A program made the translations under genes and the position numbers. This document shows positions 13,818 through 22,576 of a DNA stretch of 35,561 nt, piece after piece. This DNA comes from an uncultured Cytophaga sp. (lineage in GTDB: Bacteria; Bacteroidota; Bacteroidia; Cytophagales; Cytophagaceae), in NCBI RefSeq assembly GCF_937863595.1, contig NZ_CALMGQ010000176.1:1-35561 (forward strand), in the 5' to 3' direction. Positions within the stretch are counted from its first letter, which is position 1. Each line of letters opens with the position of its first letter. The notes below the pieces were generated by a model. It saw only the letters and a program-made list of their open reading frames with translations. It did not search any database and was not told the DNA's origin.

Positions 13818-15644
13818 ATGAGTTACATACTAGAAATAGAAAGATCTGAAGAGATTCGTTGTGCACATTGTTTATCATGGAATAATAAAAAAGATACAAT
13901 TTGCTCTACCTGTACCACCACACTATATGATCCTATTAATTTTGGTGCTGCACGTGCCTTGTGTTATTGGGAACATACAAGTTCCGGCCAACTTAAAACA
14001 ATCTTTTCTACTACCAGTAAAGATAAAATAAATCATTGGAATACGATTTTTCAAGCTCAGTTGGAGTTTTTTCAAAAAGAATTTCCGTATTATAGTTTTT
14101 TATCTAAATATGCTGTGTTGGATATTCAAGATGAAGTCTATAAATATTTCTTGTCGTTTTTACCCATGCGACCAGAGGTCTTTCAAGAATTTAAGGACTA
14201 TGAATTTCCTAAAACAAATAAGAATGAAATTGAATTGTTGAATTTTACATTCCGTACGCATCCTTCCCCCATTTTTAAAGTCTTGGCTGGTTTAGCCTTG
14301 ATTCAAACGGGTAGAGCCGATGTTAAAATTGTTCAGTATTTGAATGAATGGGATGCACATTATAAAATACTTCGAAAAGAAAAGTTGTTAAGCTTTGCGC
14401 ATTGGAGTGTACAGAAACTGAATTTGTATAGCTATTATTCAACCTATGTAAATGAAGTGATGCCGCTTATAACGAAAGAGGACAGTTCGGCTTCATGGGC
14501 AAAAATTTATTTATACAAAGCCGATTACGATGTAGATGAATTGAAGTATGCATTAGAGGATATGATCACTTCTGAAAAAACGCACATTGCAATATCTGCC
14601 TGTTTTGCCTTGCGTAAATACGATGGTATTAAAGATCTGTTGTTGGATGATTTGGATGAAAGTACCATTGACCTTGCGTTTGTTTACAGCGACGAGCGTC
14701 ACATTCCAAGTCTGTTGACATTTTTAAAACATGCGCCACGTAAATACCACGAAACAATTATTAGACGTTGCGTTCAATTAAAACCGAAAGGTGAAAAATT
14801 GAAAGGACAAGTGGTTGATTGGTTGTTGAATCAAGACAATACTCCGCTATTGGAAGTGTTGTTTGGCTGGACGGAGATTCCTCGTTTTGATGAAGTCCTT
14901 GCTAAATTAGTATTGAAGAAAGAAGGGATTCAAGCGCTCTTAAATTTCTTTCCTTCATGGATGCGCGACAATCAAATTTCTGTATTTGAAAATAAAAGTA
15001 TACAATTGATATTTGATAGAGAAAAGACAAGCCTTGACTCTACAACAATTGAATTGCTTCACAAACTTCAAATTAAAATCAATGAGATTGATTTTGAAAT
15101 GTTGAGTGAAAATGTGCGCAAGAAAAAAGATCCAGAAGCCGTGAAGACTTTATTTTTACGTGTATTCTCGGAAGGGGAACAATTGACGGAACGTCAGGTT
15201 TCTGACGGATTTACGAGTTTGATTCGTGTAGCTGAAAATACCAAAGCCAATGAAAAGCCCTATTTCGATTTTACAACTAAATGGGGTATGGGTCTAAAAC
15301 TTTCACCTGCGGAATTTCATACCATTATTGATGCATATTTATCAAATGAAGATTTTATACGACCGGTGTCAAATTGGTTGTATGCCGTGTATGAAATGTT
15401 GATGACAAATAAAACGGAAACCCTATTTACTACAGCTGTTTTTAAATCGCACGTAGATTTTATGTTGAAGGAGATTTCGGATAAACGAATCGATGCAGGT
15501 ACAAGCGGGAAATTTTTGAAGCTTCTATTCAATTGGAAAGAGTCGTTCAAATTGAGTAAAGTGCAACAAAAACAATTGGAAACACTCGCTTCCGAAAGTA
15601 CTGATTTCGAACTGAAGTATTGGGTAGAGCAGGTGTTTGTTTGA
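13818..15644 (+). CDS. zinc-ribbon protein with helical (HEAT-like) repeats
   Basis: 608 residues. The N-terminus carries a zinc ribbon: Cys15 and Cys18 in CAHC, Cys29 and Cys32 in CSTC. The rest is almost wholly helical. Helix pairs such as HIAISACFALRKYDGIKDLL and ERHIPSLLTFLKHA in residues ~200-330 resemble HEAT/ARM repeats, and further helices run to the end. HEAT solenoids are protein-binding scaffolds, and a small zinc ribbon usually adds a docking site. No signal peptide, so cytoplasmic. The gene is the last on the + strand and is convergent with the 638-aa gene, with a perfect-type hairpin between. Function unknown; the scaffold role is inferred from fold only. Confidence 0.7.
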   Translation: MSYILEIERSEEIRCAHCLSWNNKKDTICSTCTTTLYDPINFGAARALCYWEHTSSGQLKTIFSTTSKDKINHWNTIFQAQLEFFQKEFPYYSFLSKYAVLDIQDEVYKYFLSFLPMRPEVFQEFKDYEFPKTNKNEIELLNFTFRTHPSPIFKVLAGLALIQTGRADVKIVQYLNEWDAHYKILRKEKLLSFAHWSVQKLNLYSYYSTYVNEVMPLITKEDSSASWAKIYLYKADYDVDELKYALEDMITSEKTHIAISACFALRKYDGIKDLLLDDLDESTIDLAFVYSDERHIPSLLTFLKHAPRKYHETIIRRCVQLKPKGEKLKGQVVDWLLNQDNTPLLEVLFGWTEIPRFDEVLAKLVLKKEGIQALLNFFPSWMRDNQISVFENKSIQLIFDREKTSLDSTTIELLHKLQIKINEIDFEMLSENVRKKKDPEAVKTLFLRVFSEGEQLTERQVSDGFTSLIRVAENTKANEKPYFDFTTKWGMGLKLSPAEFHTIIDAYLSNEDFIRPVSNWLYAVYEMLMTNKTETLFTTAVFKSHVDFMLKEISDKRIDAGTSGKFLKLLFNWKESFKLSKVQQKQLETLASESTDFELKYWVEQVFV

Positions 15645-15972
15645 AATTAGTGGTCAGTAAACAGTGGTTAGTGGTCAGAAAATAATAAGAATAAATTCAG
15701 CCTGTTCTTTATTGGCTAGACGAAAGAAGTACTAAGTGTATAGCACAAAGTACATAGTACTAAGACAAAAAGTATCTCTGCTAAATATTTCCTGATGTTT
15801 GTGTCTTCGCGGTGATGGAGACACACGCGCAATCCTGAAGGGATTGTTTATAATATAATCCCTTCGGGATTGCGCGTAGATATATAGGTTGGGTTTCTTT
15901 TCTATAAATATGTGACCCCTACCGGGGTCAGTGCTAACAAGGCAAGTCTGCAATAAGGCCTACAAACAGCAA
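15645..15972. other. non-coding stretch between convergent genes
   Basis: No gene is seen. Bases 15650-15680 contain short direct repeats (AGTGGTCAG twice, CAGTGGTTAG), and 15728-15765 contain AGTACTAAGT / AGTACATAGTACTAAG repeats. Two hairpins follow: 15825-15877 (listed separately) and TGACCCC (15913-15919) with GGGGTCA (15924-15930), which shares its sequence with the hairpin at 5865-5890. Confidence 0.5.
15825..15877. terminator. long hairpin between convergent genes
   Basis: Arm 15825-15845 (ACGCGCAATCC then TGAAGGGATT) pairs with 15857-15877 (AATCCCTTCG then GGATTGCGCGT) over 21 bases with one mismatch, around an 11-base AT loop. It lies between the stops of two converging genes, so it is a plausible bidirectional terminator. 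It lacks a long T-tract, and it may equally be a repetitive extragenic palindrome. Confidence 0.55.
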
Positions 15973-17889
15973 CTACTCTGTCTCTAGCGGCGGCCTGTTT
16001 CTGATTTCTTCTTTTCGTTTCTCCCAATACGCTCGTATTTCTTCTGAAGACATTGTTGTGAGTTGTTTCCATTTTACATCCGGATTGTAATAATAATTCT
16101 CGCTTACTTCTTCCATAAAGAATTTTGTTTCATGTAGAAAATGTTTTAGTTCATTGAACGAGGAAGATTCAAATTCTTCTGAAAGCTCGATAAATGTATT
16201 GTCCGCACATAATTCATGCAGAATTAAACTTTTCGTGCATTCCAGTATGGCCTGTTTTTCATCGGATTCATATAAGGCAATGTGCATCAGCGATACATAT
16301 GGGGAACTATAGAAACCTTCAGATTCGATTTCTACTTCTTTCATAATCTGCTTTAATTCAGCTAGGGTTGGTTTTGTAATGTTTCCATCATAATTATAAC
16401 AAAACTCCAAGAACGCTGCATAATGCATGTAAATAGAACGATTCCTTTTTACAAGCTCTATGTGCTTGTTGTAAATTGCTTGTGCTTGTTCTATCGCTTT
16501 GTCAGCTAGTGGGTACTCGATATTTTTGATGTGTATGTCTGCAATTTGTTTCCAAATCTTGATTATACAATATATTTCCGATGTGTAGTCATCGACACCT
16601 TTTATAATGCGCTCGTAGATTGAAATTGTTTTTACAAGAAAATCGATGCGATTTGTTTGTAACCCAATTTTATTAAAGAACTCAGCACTCTCATGAAGGT
16701 CTATGCGCGTTGTCTCTATTGGATTATATGCTAAGGATTTTTCTGCCCATCGCAACCCAAGCGATTCGGGAAAAACGTTCTCTAGTTTATTCCATTTAAA
16801 ATATTCTCTTAGCTGTTGGTACGCGAGTGCAATAGGATAGGAGATTGCTGCACCCAATTGTTTTTCTAAAACTTCAATTTTTTCCTGTATGCTATTTTGA
16901 GCATCAATTTGTGTCTCCGTTATTTTTACATCTTCATACGAAATATAAAGCAATTCAAATAGCGATGACCACGATGCTTTTTCTGGAGAAAAATCAATGG
17001 CACTTTTTATTTCAGCTAAAGCAAGTTCCCAATAATAAAAAGCATTGTTTGGATCGACTTCCATCATCCACCGATAGGCAAGTGACACCAATCGATGAAT
17101 TTCTAGGGTTTCTTCCGGATTAGAAATAATATAATTATTGAACGCTTTAATGGTCTCTTCTAAAATGGCAAATGCAGTTTGAGGATGTTCTTTACACGCA
17201 TGTTCTAATAAAATGTGTTGCGCAAAAGCTCGGTGCTCCCATTTCTTTTCACCCAATAAAAGCTCCATTTTTTCTACCATGGGAAGTAGGAGTTCAATAC
17301 CTTCATCTGTAAGTTTTCCGCATGCATGGTCGTAGTTCATGTCCCAGAATAAACTGTCATATCCATTTAGTGCAAGATCTTCTTTTTCAATAGCAGATGT
17401 GAATTTTGTTTTTGTATGTTCAAAAAGCTGATCCATTCGGTCTAAATCATAGTTGTCCGCATTCTTTTTTATTTCTTCATGAAAAAGAGTGATTGGGTAC
17501 GGTTCGTTTAGTACATCATTTGTAACCGAAGTATGATGTAGATATTTCATGTAGTTTTCTTCTTTAACCCTTTGTTCGTAAGGCTCAGATATGTAATAAT
17601 AGTTGAAGTAACTATGATCCTCCGAATCTACTTTTTGTGCGCGGGTATTTTCTATGCGTGCTTGCAGTGTTTCGAACTCGCAATACTCAAAATAGGATTC
17701 TGAATCGTGGGGTAATTCTGTATTCTGAATGAGTATGAATGGAAAATACTCGAATGGAATTTCAAATAATACGGCATCAGCTTGTATACTTGCAGGTAGT
17801 GTTGCAAGGTATGTTGTAGCGTCTTCTTCAATCTGACAGATACTTACAATCCATGTGTCTGTCGGTTGTTTGATTTTTGTAATGTACAT
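15973..17889 (-). CDS. 638-aa helical-repeat (TPR-like) protein
   Basis: An acidic, soluble protein. The first ~90 residues form a beta-rich domain (WIVSICQIEEDATTYLATLP, VLFEIPFEYFPFILIQN). From about residue 140 it is helical, with TPR-like pairs in the middle (HRLVSLAYRWMMEVDPNNAF, RIDLHESAEFFNKIGLQ, QIADIHIKNIEYPLADKAIE). The C-terminus is highly charged (EIRAYWEKRKEEIRNRPP). No catalytic motif, signal peptide or membrane span is seen. It is the last gene of the - strand run, 149 bases after the LRR gene. Function unknown; a binding scaffold by fold. Confidence 0.7.
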   Translation of the reverse strand: MYITKIKQPTDTWIVSICQIEEDATTYLATLPASIQADAVLFEIPFEYFPFILIQNTELPHDSESYFEYCEFETLQARIENTRAQKVDSEDHSYFNYYYISEPYEQRVKEENYMKYLHHTSVTNDVLNEPYPITLFHEEIKKNADNYDLDRMDQLFEHTKTKFTSAIEKEDLALNGYDSLFWDMNYDHACGKLTDEGIELLLPMVEKMELLLGEKKWEHRAFAQHILLEHACKEHPQTAFAILEETIKAFNNYIISNPEETLEIHRLVSLAYRWMMEVDPNNAFYYWELALAEIKSAIDFSPEKASWSSLFELLYISYEDVKITETQIDAQNSIQEKIEVLEKQLGAAISYPIALAYQQLREYFKWNKLENVFPESLGLRWAEKSLAYNPIETTRIDLHESAEFFNKIGLQTNRIDFLVKTISIYERIIKGVDDYTSEIYCIIKIWKQIADIHIKNIEYPLADKAIEQAQAIYNKHIELVKRNRSIYMHYAAFLEFCYNYDGNITKPTLAELKQIMKEVEIESEGFYSSPYVSLMHIALYESDEKQAILECTKSLILHELCADNTFIELSEEFESSSFNELKHFLHETKFFMEEVSENYYYNPDVKWKQLTTMSSEEIRAYWEKRKEEIRNRPPLETE

Positions 17890-18038
17890 CTATTTTAAAA
17901 TAGTATGATGAGTTTTTTTATATGTATTCGAATGTGATTTATTCATATTTTTCCGGCGCTATGGAACTACCATCAACAGTGTATATTCAAATGTTTTAAA
18001 GACTTGAATGGTGCATCAAAGCTTTTAATTATTTTCAT

Positions 18039-19733
18039 TTAATTTTTGTAATTAAATAAATGTTTGTATGCAGCTGGTACTTCTTTTTCCATACCCATAC
18101 AATCAATGTATAACTTGTCCATGCCAATCATCGATTCGGGCAGGGTAGTAATGTCGGTTAAGATAATGCCTAGATATCTTAGATTTTCTAAGCGATTAAT
18201 ATCGGCTGGCAATTCTGCTATTTTGTTGGCGCCTATTTTTAGTTTTTCTAATTGCTGCATTTCTAAAAACACGCGCGGAAATTCCCTTAAGTTATTTGAA
18301 AAGAGATCGATGTCTGTTAAGTCTTTTAGTTCTGTTATGTTAGGAGAAACCTTTTGAATCTTACTATGGGTTATCGATAGTGATTGTAACTTCGTTAATT
18401 TCGAAATACCATCGGGGATTTCGGTCATGGCCGTCTCAATTTGTAAATGCGTAAGATTTTTTAAGCGTTCAATTTCAGGAATCCAAATCGTACAATTAGG
18501 CTCATACAACTTAAGATGCGTTGCATTGTCTGGGTCTAACAATGCCACCTGTAAGGGTAAAGGCAATCCGCTAAATTGTTTTTCAGTCATGTCTGAAGGA
18601 ATGTCTGTCGATGGGTTGTTGGTTGAAGCAGGGCGTACAACATACACGCCTCCTCCCAAACGATTGGATCCCGAGTTCTGCACAGATTCCATAAATGCCA
18701 ATGAATTCGGTGTGCGAAAACTTTCAGGTACTTCAAAGGTATGAAGACCTAAATGATACGCAGGAAGGTAATCTGCTTTTTCTACATCTAGAATTTTTAT
18801 CTTGAATGTTTCGCCCTGTGTTTTAAAATTTACATAGGTTGTACCCGAACTTTCACCAGGCACGTACACAGGTATGGGTCCCCATTTCATAATGCCATTC
18901 CAACCAGAAGAGGATTCTTTACTGTATTTTTTTATGTGAAATGTTTTGTTGAATCCTGTTCGCCAATAGATAAATGGATTCGTATTTTCGGTTACAAGTG
19001 GCACCATTTCTATTGCTGCTGCCGACTGTGGAAAGTTTTCTTTGTTTGAAATATTAGGCAGGTAATAGTCATCCCGATTATTTGTCGTAAGATCTTCCTG
19101 AAAGCGGCAAATCATACGGCTATCACGCAAGCCCGAAAGTAAAATTTCAACCTTTCCATTGCGTTTAAAAATTATTCCCGCCTGATGGTTGTTGTCTTGG
19201 GATGCACGAAGATTTATAAATTCTATGTAATCAGATGTTACATATAATTCCTGAAAAAGTTTTTCAAATGCTTTTTCACCCAAATCTAAATTTTTGTTAT
19301 GTATCTGGTAGTAGGGTAGTGTGTCTGTTTTTCCAGTCTCTAAGAAAGGAATGTATGTATGCGGACCGTAAAACGAGCCGCTGCGGATGGAGAAGCGTAA
19401 GGGTGTTTGGAACGTAATGACTGAGTTCCCTTTTTCATCTAGTGTTGCATATGTTTTTCCTTCAGACCTTGTTTTACTTTCATATATTTTGAACGAACCT
19501 GATTCATCCACGTCTGAATAGACCATGTATTGCTTAAGCGATGGAATGAAGAAGTACCGTGGGTAATATACCCGTCCGCGTAATACGGGTGCTAATTCCA
19601 TTGTTTTCGATTTGCTTAAAATTACATTTCGAAACATGTACGTAAACTTTAATGGATTCTGTGCTTGGCTTACTAGAAAGAAGGCCAATATAAAAATGGG
19701 GATGAGAATATACAAACTTGTTAATTTGCTCAT
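18039..19733 (-). CDS. exported leucine-rich-repeat protein
   Basis: 564 residues. An N-terminal signal peptide (hydrophobic residues 7-21, cleavage likely after SQA at 24) sends it to the periplasm or envelope; there is no lipobox. Residues ~25-400 are beta-rich and of unknown family. Residues ~405-555 carry about six leucine-rich repeats of the bacterial type, such as LKNLTHLQIETAMTEIPDGI, LTKLQSLSITHSKIQKV, LKDLTDIDLFSNNLREFP, LEKLKIGANKIAELPADI and LENLRYLGIILTDITTLPES. LRRs bind proteins. No T9SS sorting domain follows the repeats. It is the one clearly exported member of the - strand run and could be the envelope partner of the soluble scaffolds. Confidence 0.8.
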   Translation of the reverse strand: MSKLTSLYILIPIFILAFFLVSQAQNPLKFTYMFRNVILSKSKTMELAPVLRGRVYYPRYFFIPSLKQYMVYSDVDESGSFKIYESKTRSEGKTYATLDEKGNSVITFQTPLRFSIRSGSFYGPHTYIPFLETGKTDTLPYYQIHNKNLDLGEKAFEKLFQELYVTSDYIEFINLRASQDNNHQAGIIFKRNGKVEILLSGLRDSRMICRFQEDLTTNNRDDYYLPNISNKENFPQSAAAIEMVPLVTENTNPFIYWRTGFNKTFHIKKYSKESSSGWNGIMKWGPIPVYVPGESSGTTYVNFKTQGETFKIKILDVEKADYLPAYHLGLHTFEVPESFRTPNSLAFMESVQNSGSNRLGGGVYVVRPASTNNPSTDIPSDMTEKQFSGLPLPLQVALLDPDNATHLKLYEPNCTIWIPEIERLKNLTHLQIETAMTEIPDGISKLTKLQSLSITHSKIQKVSPNITELKDLTDIDLFSNNLREFPRVFLEMQQLEKLKIGANKIAELPADINRLENLRYLGIILTDITTLPESMIGMDKLYIDCMGMEKEVPAAYKHLFNYKN

Positions 19734-19801
19734 GTTTTGATTTATATTATTAAGAATACGTATCTGTCTTTTCTTTCTTTTACCTGATATCCCAATTAAA
19801 C

Positions 19802-19897
19802 AAAGCCTGGCACGTTACTCGTTGTTGTGCCATCGGCCAACAACCATATAAAGCCTAGCACTTTACCCGTTGTTGTGCCAACGGCCAACAACCATAA
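19802..19897. repeat. tandem pair of 48-bp units with family B palindromes
   Basis: Two direct units (19802-19849 and 19850-19897) each read AAAGCCT-GCAC-TTAC, then CGTTGTTGTGCC, then CGGCCAACAACCATA, with few differences. Each unit holds one GTTGTTG-GCC hairpin. They lie in the 300-base gap downstream of the 187-aa gene and upstream of the LRR gene. Confidence 0.7.
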
Positions 19898-19922
19898 AAC
19901 CGAAGCCATACTTTGTTTCTGC

Positions 19923-20048
19923 TTTTTTGTAGTCTTTGACTACATTTTATCTATTGCAGTCAAAGACTGCAGAATTTTAGACACCAGTCCCGCTTCGCTA
20001 AAGACTGGCGCCAGAGATTCGATGGTCTGTGTGTCAAAGACCATGGTG
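19923..20048. repeat. AGTC double hairpin (family A, copy 1)
   Basis: TAGTCTTTGACTA, then GCAGTC-AAA-GACTGC (19956-19970), then CCAGTC (19984-19989) with GACTGG (20003-20008) and GCGCC. A third palindrome, ATGGTC-TGTGTGTCAAA-GACCAT, follows at 20021-20044. Copy 2 (24345-24446) is nearly identical over 90 bases. The element overlaps the last codons of the gene at 20034. Confidence 0.75.
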
Positions 20049-20597
20049 TCGGCGCCAGAAAGTCGACGACATTTCAAAGATATTTTCTTCATCCCCTAAC
20101 GGTGGCTTTTGTATTTGTATATACGAACCTTGCATTACACCGCTTTGTTCGCCTGTTTTTTTATTCACTGTACACTTACCGAAAGATGCATCATTGTCGC
20201 AGCTAATATGATATTCAGTTTCGCCTTCGTGTATGGTGTTTTCAAAGCTCGGAGAGAATACGCCAAAGTGTTTTTTGATAAATGCCAACGCTTCCAGGTC
20301 GTTTGCAGAATGAATGTAAAATTCTCCATGTTCTGATGGATTGTTAAATGGAATGATCTCGTTATTTGTAAGATTCACAACAATGTCATAGGTCAACTTT
20401 ACGTTCGCTTTATTCATAGGTACATATTGAATGATTCTTGTAAAATCAATTGCTACACCATTTACTCCTCTCCAAACCTTAATATGATAGTCATCGCGAT
20501 GGATAGAAATGTTTGGATGCTTTTCTTTCAATAAATCGATCGCCTGTTGAATAAGCTCGTTATTCTCTTTTAACGATAATTCTTCTTGGTTCTTCAT
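20034..20597 (-). CDS. 187-aa protein of unknown function
   Basis: No family recognised. It begins with a charged helix (NNELIQQAIDLLKEKHPNI), then a beta-rich body: YHIKVWRGVNGVAIDFTRII, KLTYDIVVNLTNNEI, GEFYIHSANDLEALAFIKKH and YHISCDNDASFGKCTVNKKT. Soluble, no signal peptide. The start lies 6 bases after the stop of the 260-aa membrane gene, so the two are cotranscribed and may be partners. The final residues FWRRHHGL are encoded by the family A repeat, implying that the repeat inserted at, or drifted into, the 3' end of the gene and replaced its original stop. Confidence 0.7.
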   Translation of the reverse strand: MKNQEELSLKENNELIQQAIDLLKEKHPNISIHRDDYHIKVWRGVNGVAIDFTRIIQYVPMNKANVKLTYDIVVNLTNNEIIPFNNPSEHGEFYIHSANDLEALAFIKKHFGVFSPSFENTIHEGETEYHISCDNDASFGKCTVNKKTGEQSGVMQGSYIQIQKPPLGDEENIFEMSSTFWRRHHGL

Positions 20598-20603
20598 TTC
20601 TAT

Positions 20604-21386
20604 TTAATCAGATTTTAATGAATCATTATCCTTTAAATGATACTGTTGAATCAGTTTGTTGTCGATATACAACTCTACCGTATTGTTAGGCAAAAGGATT
20701 AGCTTCATAGGTAACACACTTTTTTTAGTAATCCAGAAAATCCAATCAAATTTTAACGATTCCTTTTCCTTACACAAGGCATAGTCGAATGGGAATTCAC
20801 AAAAGTTAAAGTTATTTTTAATTGAATTAAATCGAAAACCAATTTTATTCATGTTTCTTGGTATATATGTCGTTGGCCATTTTTTAGTATTGGGGTTAAT
20901 GTCCATACTATATCGAGTGCTGCTATTTAATTTTATGTTGTGTATAAATGAACTACTGTCTGTTTTATTTTCGATTTCAAGTTTACACAGGCTATAGTTT
21001 TTATACCAAAAGGATCTGATTTTGATATAGCTATATACAACCTGGCCAATCCCAAACGCAAGCATTAGGCCCAACGGAACTATAACAACCATGTTTGGTA
21101 ATGGCTTTTTCATTAGGTGACACAATAGCCACAAGCTGCATAATAGCGAGCCTTCAACCCAAAGCAGCGGTGTTAAATATTCCGATGCACTTGATCCTTT
21201 GCTACCTCCATTTGGCGAAGCGTGCGATAATCCTACATATATCCATACGGCAATAAAGGAGAGTACTCCCGTTACAATCATTGCAACAGACCAGTGTGTG
21301 AGCCAAAGTAAGAGCCATTGTATGCCAGCCATTACGATGAGTAACATGGAAATCATTCCTATTGTTTCTTTATCCCCTTGTTGCAT
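20604..21386 (-). CDS. membrane protein with A-S-P-N-G signature
   Basis: 260 residues with about four membrane spans (residues 11-31, 33-52, 70-90 and 97-118). Between spans two and three lies GLSHASPNGGSKGSS (52-66), matching HGLKNASPNGSRN at the same place in the 648-aa protein at 6169. The soluble tail (~125-260) also corresponds: NKIGFRFNSIKNNFNFCEFP, then LILLPNNTVELYIDNKLIQQ. It lacks the TPR module. This is a shorter paralogue of the 648-aa protein. It is encoded 38 bases after the 326-aa gene and 6 bases before the 187-aa gene, forming a three-gene operon. Confidence 0.8.
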   Translation of the reverse strand: MQQGDKETIGMISMLLIVMAGIQWLLLWLTHWSVAMIVTGVLSFIAVWIYVGLSHASPNGGSKGSSASEYLTPLLWVEGSLLCSLWLLCHLMKKPLPNMVVIVPLGLMLAFGIGQVVYSYIKIRSFWYKNYSLCKLEIENKTDSSSFIHNIKLNSSTRYSMDINPNTKKWPTTYIPRNMNKIGFRFNSIKNNFNFCEFPFDYALCKEKESLKFDWIFWITKKSVLPMKLILLPNNTVELYIDNKLIQQYHLKDNDSLKSD

Positions 21387-21424
21387 TTGTATTTCGTGTA
21401 TGTTTATTTTTAGATGTGTTTTAT

Positions 21425-22405
21425 TTATGTGAATGGGTAAAATTGGTGTGGTGCTCCAGCCGTTCTATTACTAATTCTCATTATAAAGTCTGTATGTTTA
21501 GGAAGCTCTTTAAAAGTATTTAACTGTTCTACTTTCTCCATCATTACACAGGCTATTTGTGCAATTTTAGCACCTATACAATAACGAATACTTGTTTCCT
21601 CATCCAAATCATCTGGACGTTCCTCTGAAAACCATTTATATAAATCGTCCGAAATTGGATAGCGATGTAAGACATCTGTTTCACAATAGGCACCTAGAGC
21701 TGGTATTGCATCAAAATTTGAAGACCATGCGATAACTATACGATCTATAGGTGTAGGATTTTGTTCTGTTAACCAAACTGAAAAATCATTAAATATAGGA
21801 GTCAGTTCATCGGCACATTTTTCAATGTCTATAGTATGCAAATGATCCATGAATTTTCGCTCGATTTTATCGGGTTCCGTATGACAGGTTGTGGCTTTAG
21901 CCAAAGTTTTAAGTCTTACATTGCCGTGATCAATTACGTTTTGTTCTCCATTGAATTGGTACACATTCTCGCATTCCCATCCACTGTGTTCCCCAACACT
22001 AAATATGATTTTGGCTGCACGAGGTAAATTCAAGAATTCGTGTGTATTACAAATCTCGGGTAACACTTTTTCATAACAATATGCAAGAAACTTAACCACA
22101 AGAGTTGCATCTTCTTCGAAAACCTCTGTAAGCTCTAATTCGTCTAGCTCTACTGTTGCAGCTTCACTTTCCATACATATTCCTTTTTCACTCATTAATG
22201 AGGTATAGAAATATCCTCCAGAGTCTACTTCTATATTTATTGCTGCAATAGGGGCAAGAACATTATTATCCTCCATCCACATTGTAAAACAATTTGGTAG
22301 TTCTTCCCGTAGCTTCGCTATTACATCGTCTACAGAAAATACTTCTTCGTTTTCGCCTTCGTACTCTTTTAATGCACTTTCAAATGTCTTTTGTAGTTTA
22401 CTCAC
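21425..22405 (-). CDS. 326-aa protein of unknown function
   Basis: Acidic and soluble, with no named family recognised. Features: an N-terminal helix (KLQQ-like KTFESALKEYEGENEEVF), the alternating core VLAPIAAINIEVDSGGYFYT, a middle segment AAKIIFSVGEHSGWECENVY with several cysteines, then FNDFSVWLTEQNPTPIDRIVIAWSSNFDA and a cysteine-containing helix IGAKIAQIACVMMEKVEQL. It heads the operon with the membrane protein (20604) and the 187-aa protein. The 171-base upstream gap carries a long-arm inverted repeat. Confidence 0.7.
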   Translation of the reverse strand: MSKLQKTFESALKEYEGENEEVFSVDDVIAKLREELPNCFTMWMEDNNVLAPIAAINIEVDSGGYFYTSLMSEKGICMESEAATVELDELELTEVFEEDATLVVKFLAYCYEKVLPEICNTHEFLNLPRAAKIIFSVGEHSGWECENVYQFNGEQNVIDHGNVRLKTLAKATTCHTEPDKIERKFMDHLHTIDIEKCADELTPIFNDFSVWLTEQNPTPIDRIVIAWSSNFDAIPALGAYCETDVLHRYPISDDLYKWFSEERPDDLDEETSIRYCIGAKIAQIACVMMEKVEQLNTFKELPKHTDFIMRISNRTAGAPHQFYPFT

Positions 22406-22447
22406 CTTTTTAAATTAATTGTAATTATTAATTTTTAATATTATATG

Positions 22448-22522
22448 CGAATCAAGAGTTGGATTTATTACTTATTGGTCTTTGTTGAAGATATTCAATA
22501 TTTTATTCCAAACCTTGATTCG
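22448..22522. promoter_or_regulatory. inverted repeat upstream of the 326-aa operon
   Basis: CGAATCAAGAGTTGG (22448-22462) pairs with CCAAACCTTGATTCG (22508-22522), with 13 of 15 positions matching, around a 45-base AT-rich loop. It sits between the stop of the propeller gene and the start of the 326-aa gene, so it may be a terminator for the first or a control site for the second. It is not one of the repeat families described elsewhere. Confidence 0.4.
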
Positions 22523-22576
22523 CTTATTATACTTAATAAAATGAAAATTTAGTATAATTGGTATTCCGTATTTATT

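Noticed and set aside
19802..20048. Possible CRISPR array from repeated palindromic units
   Set aside because: Only two 48-bp units adjoin with no unique spacers, and other copies are scattered kilobases apart; no cas-like gene is present.
19827..20099. 90-codon + strand frame over the repeat region
   Set aside because: Its translation is the read-through of GTTGTTG and AGTC palindromes and the antisense end of the 187-aa gene.
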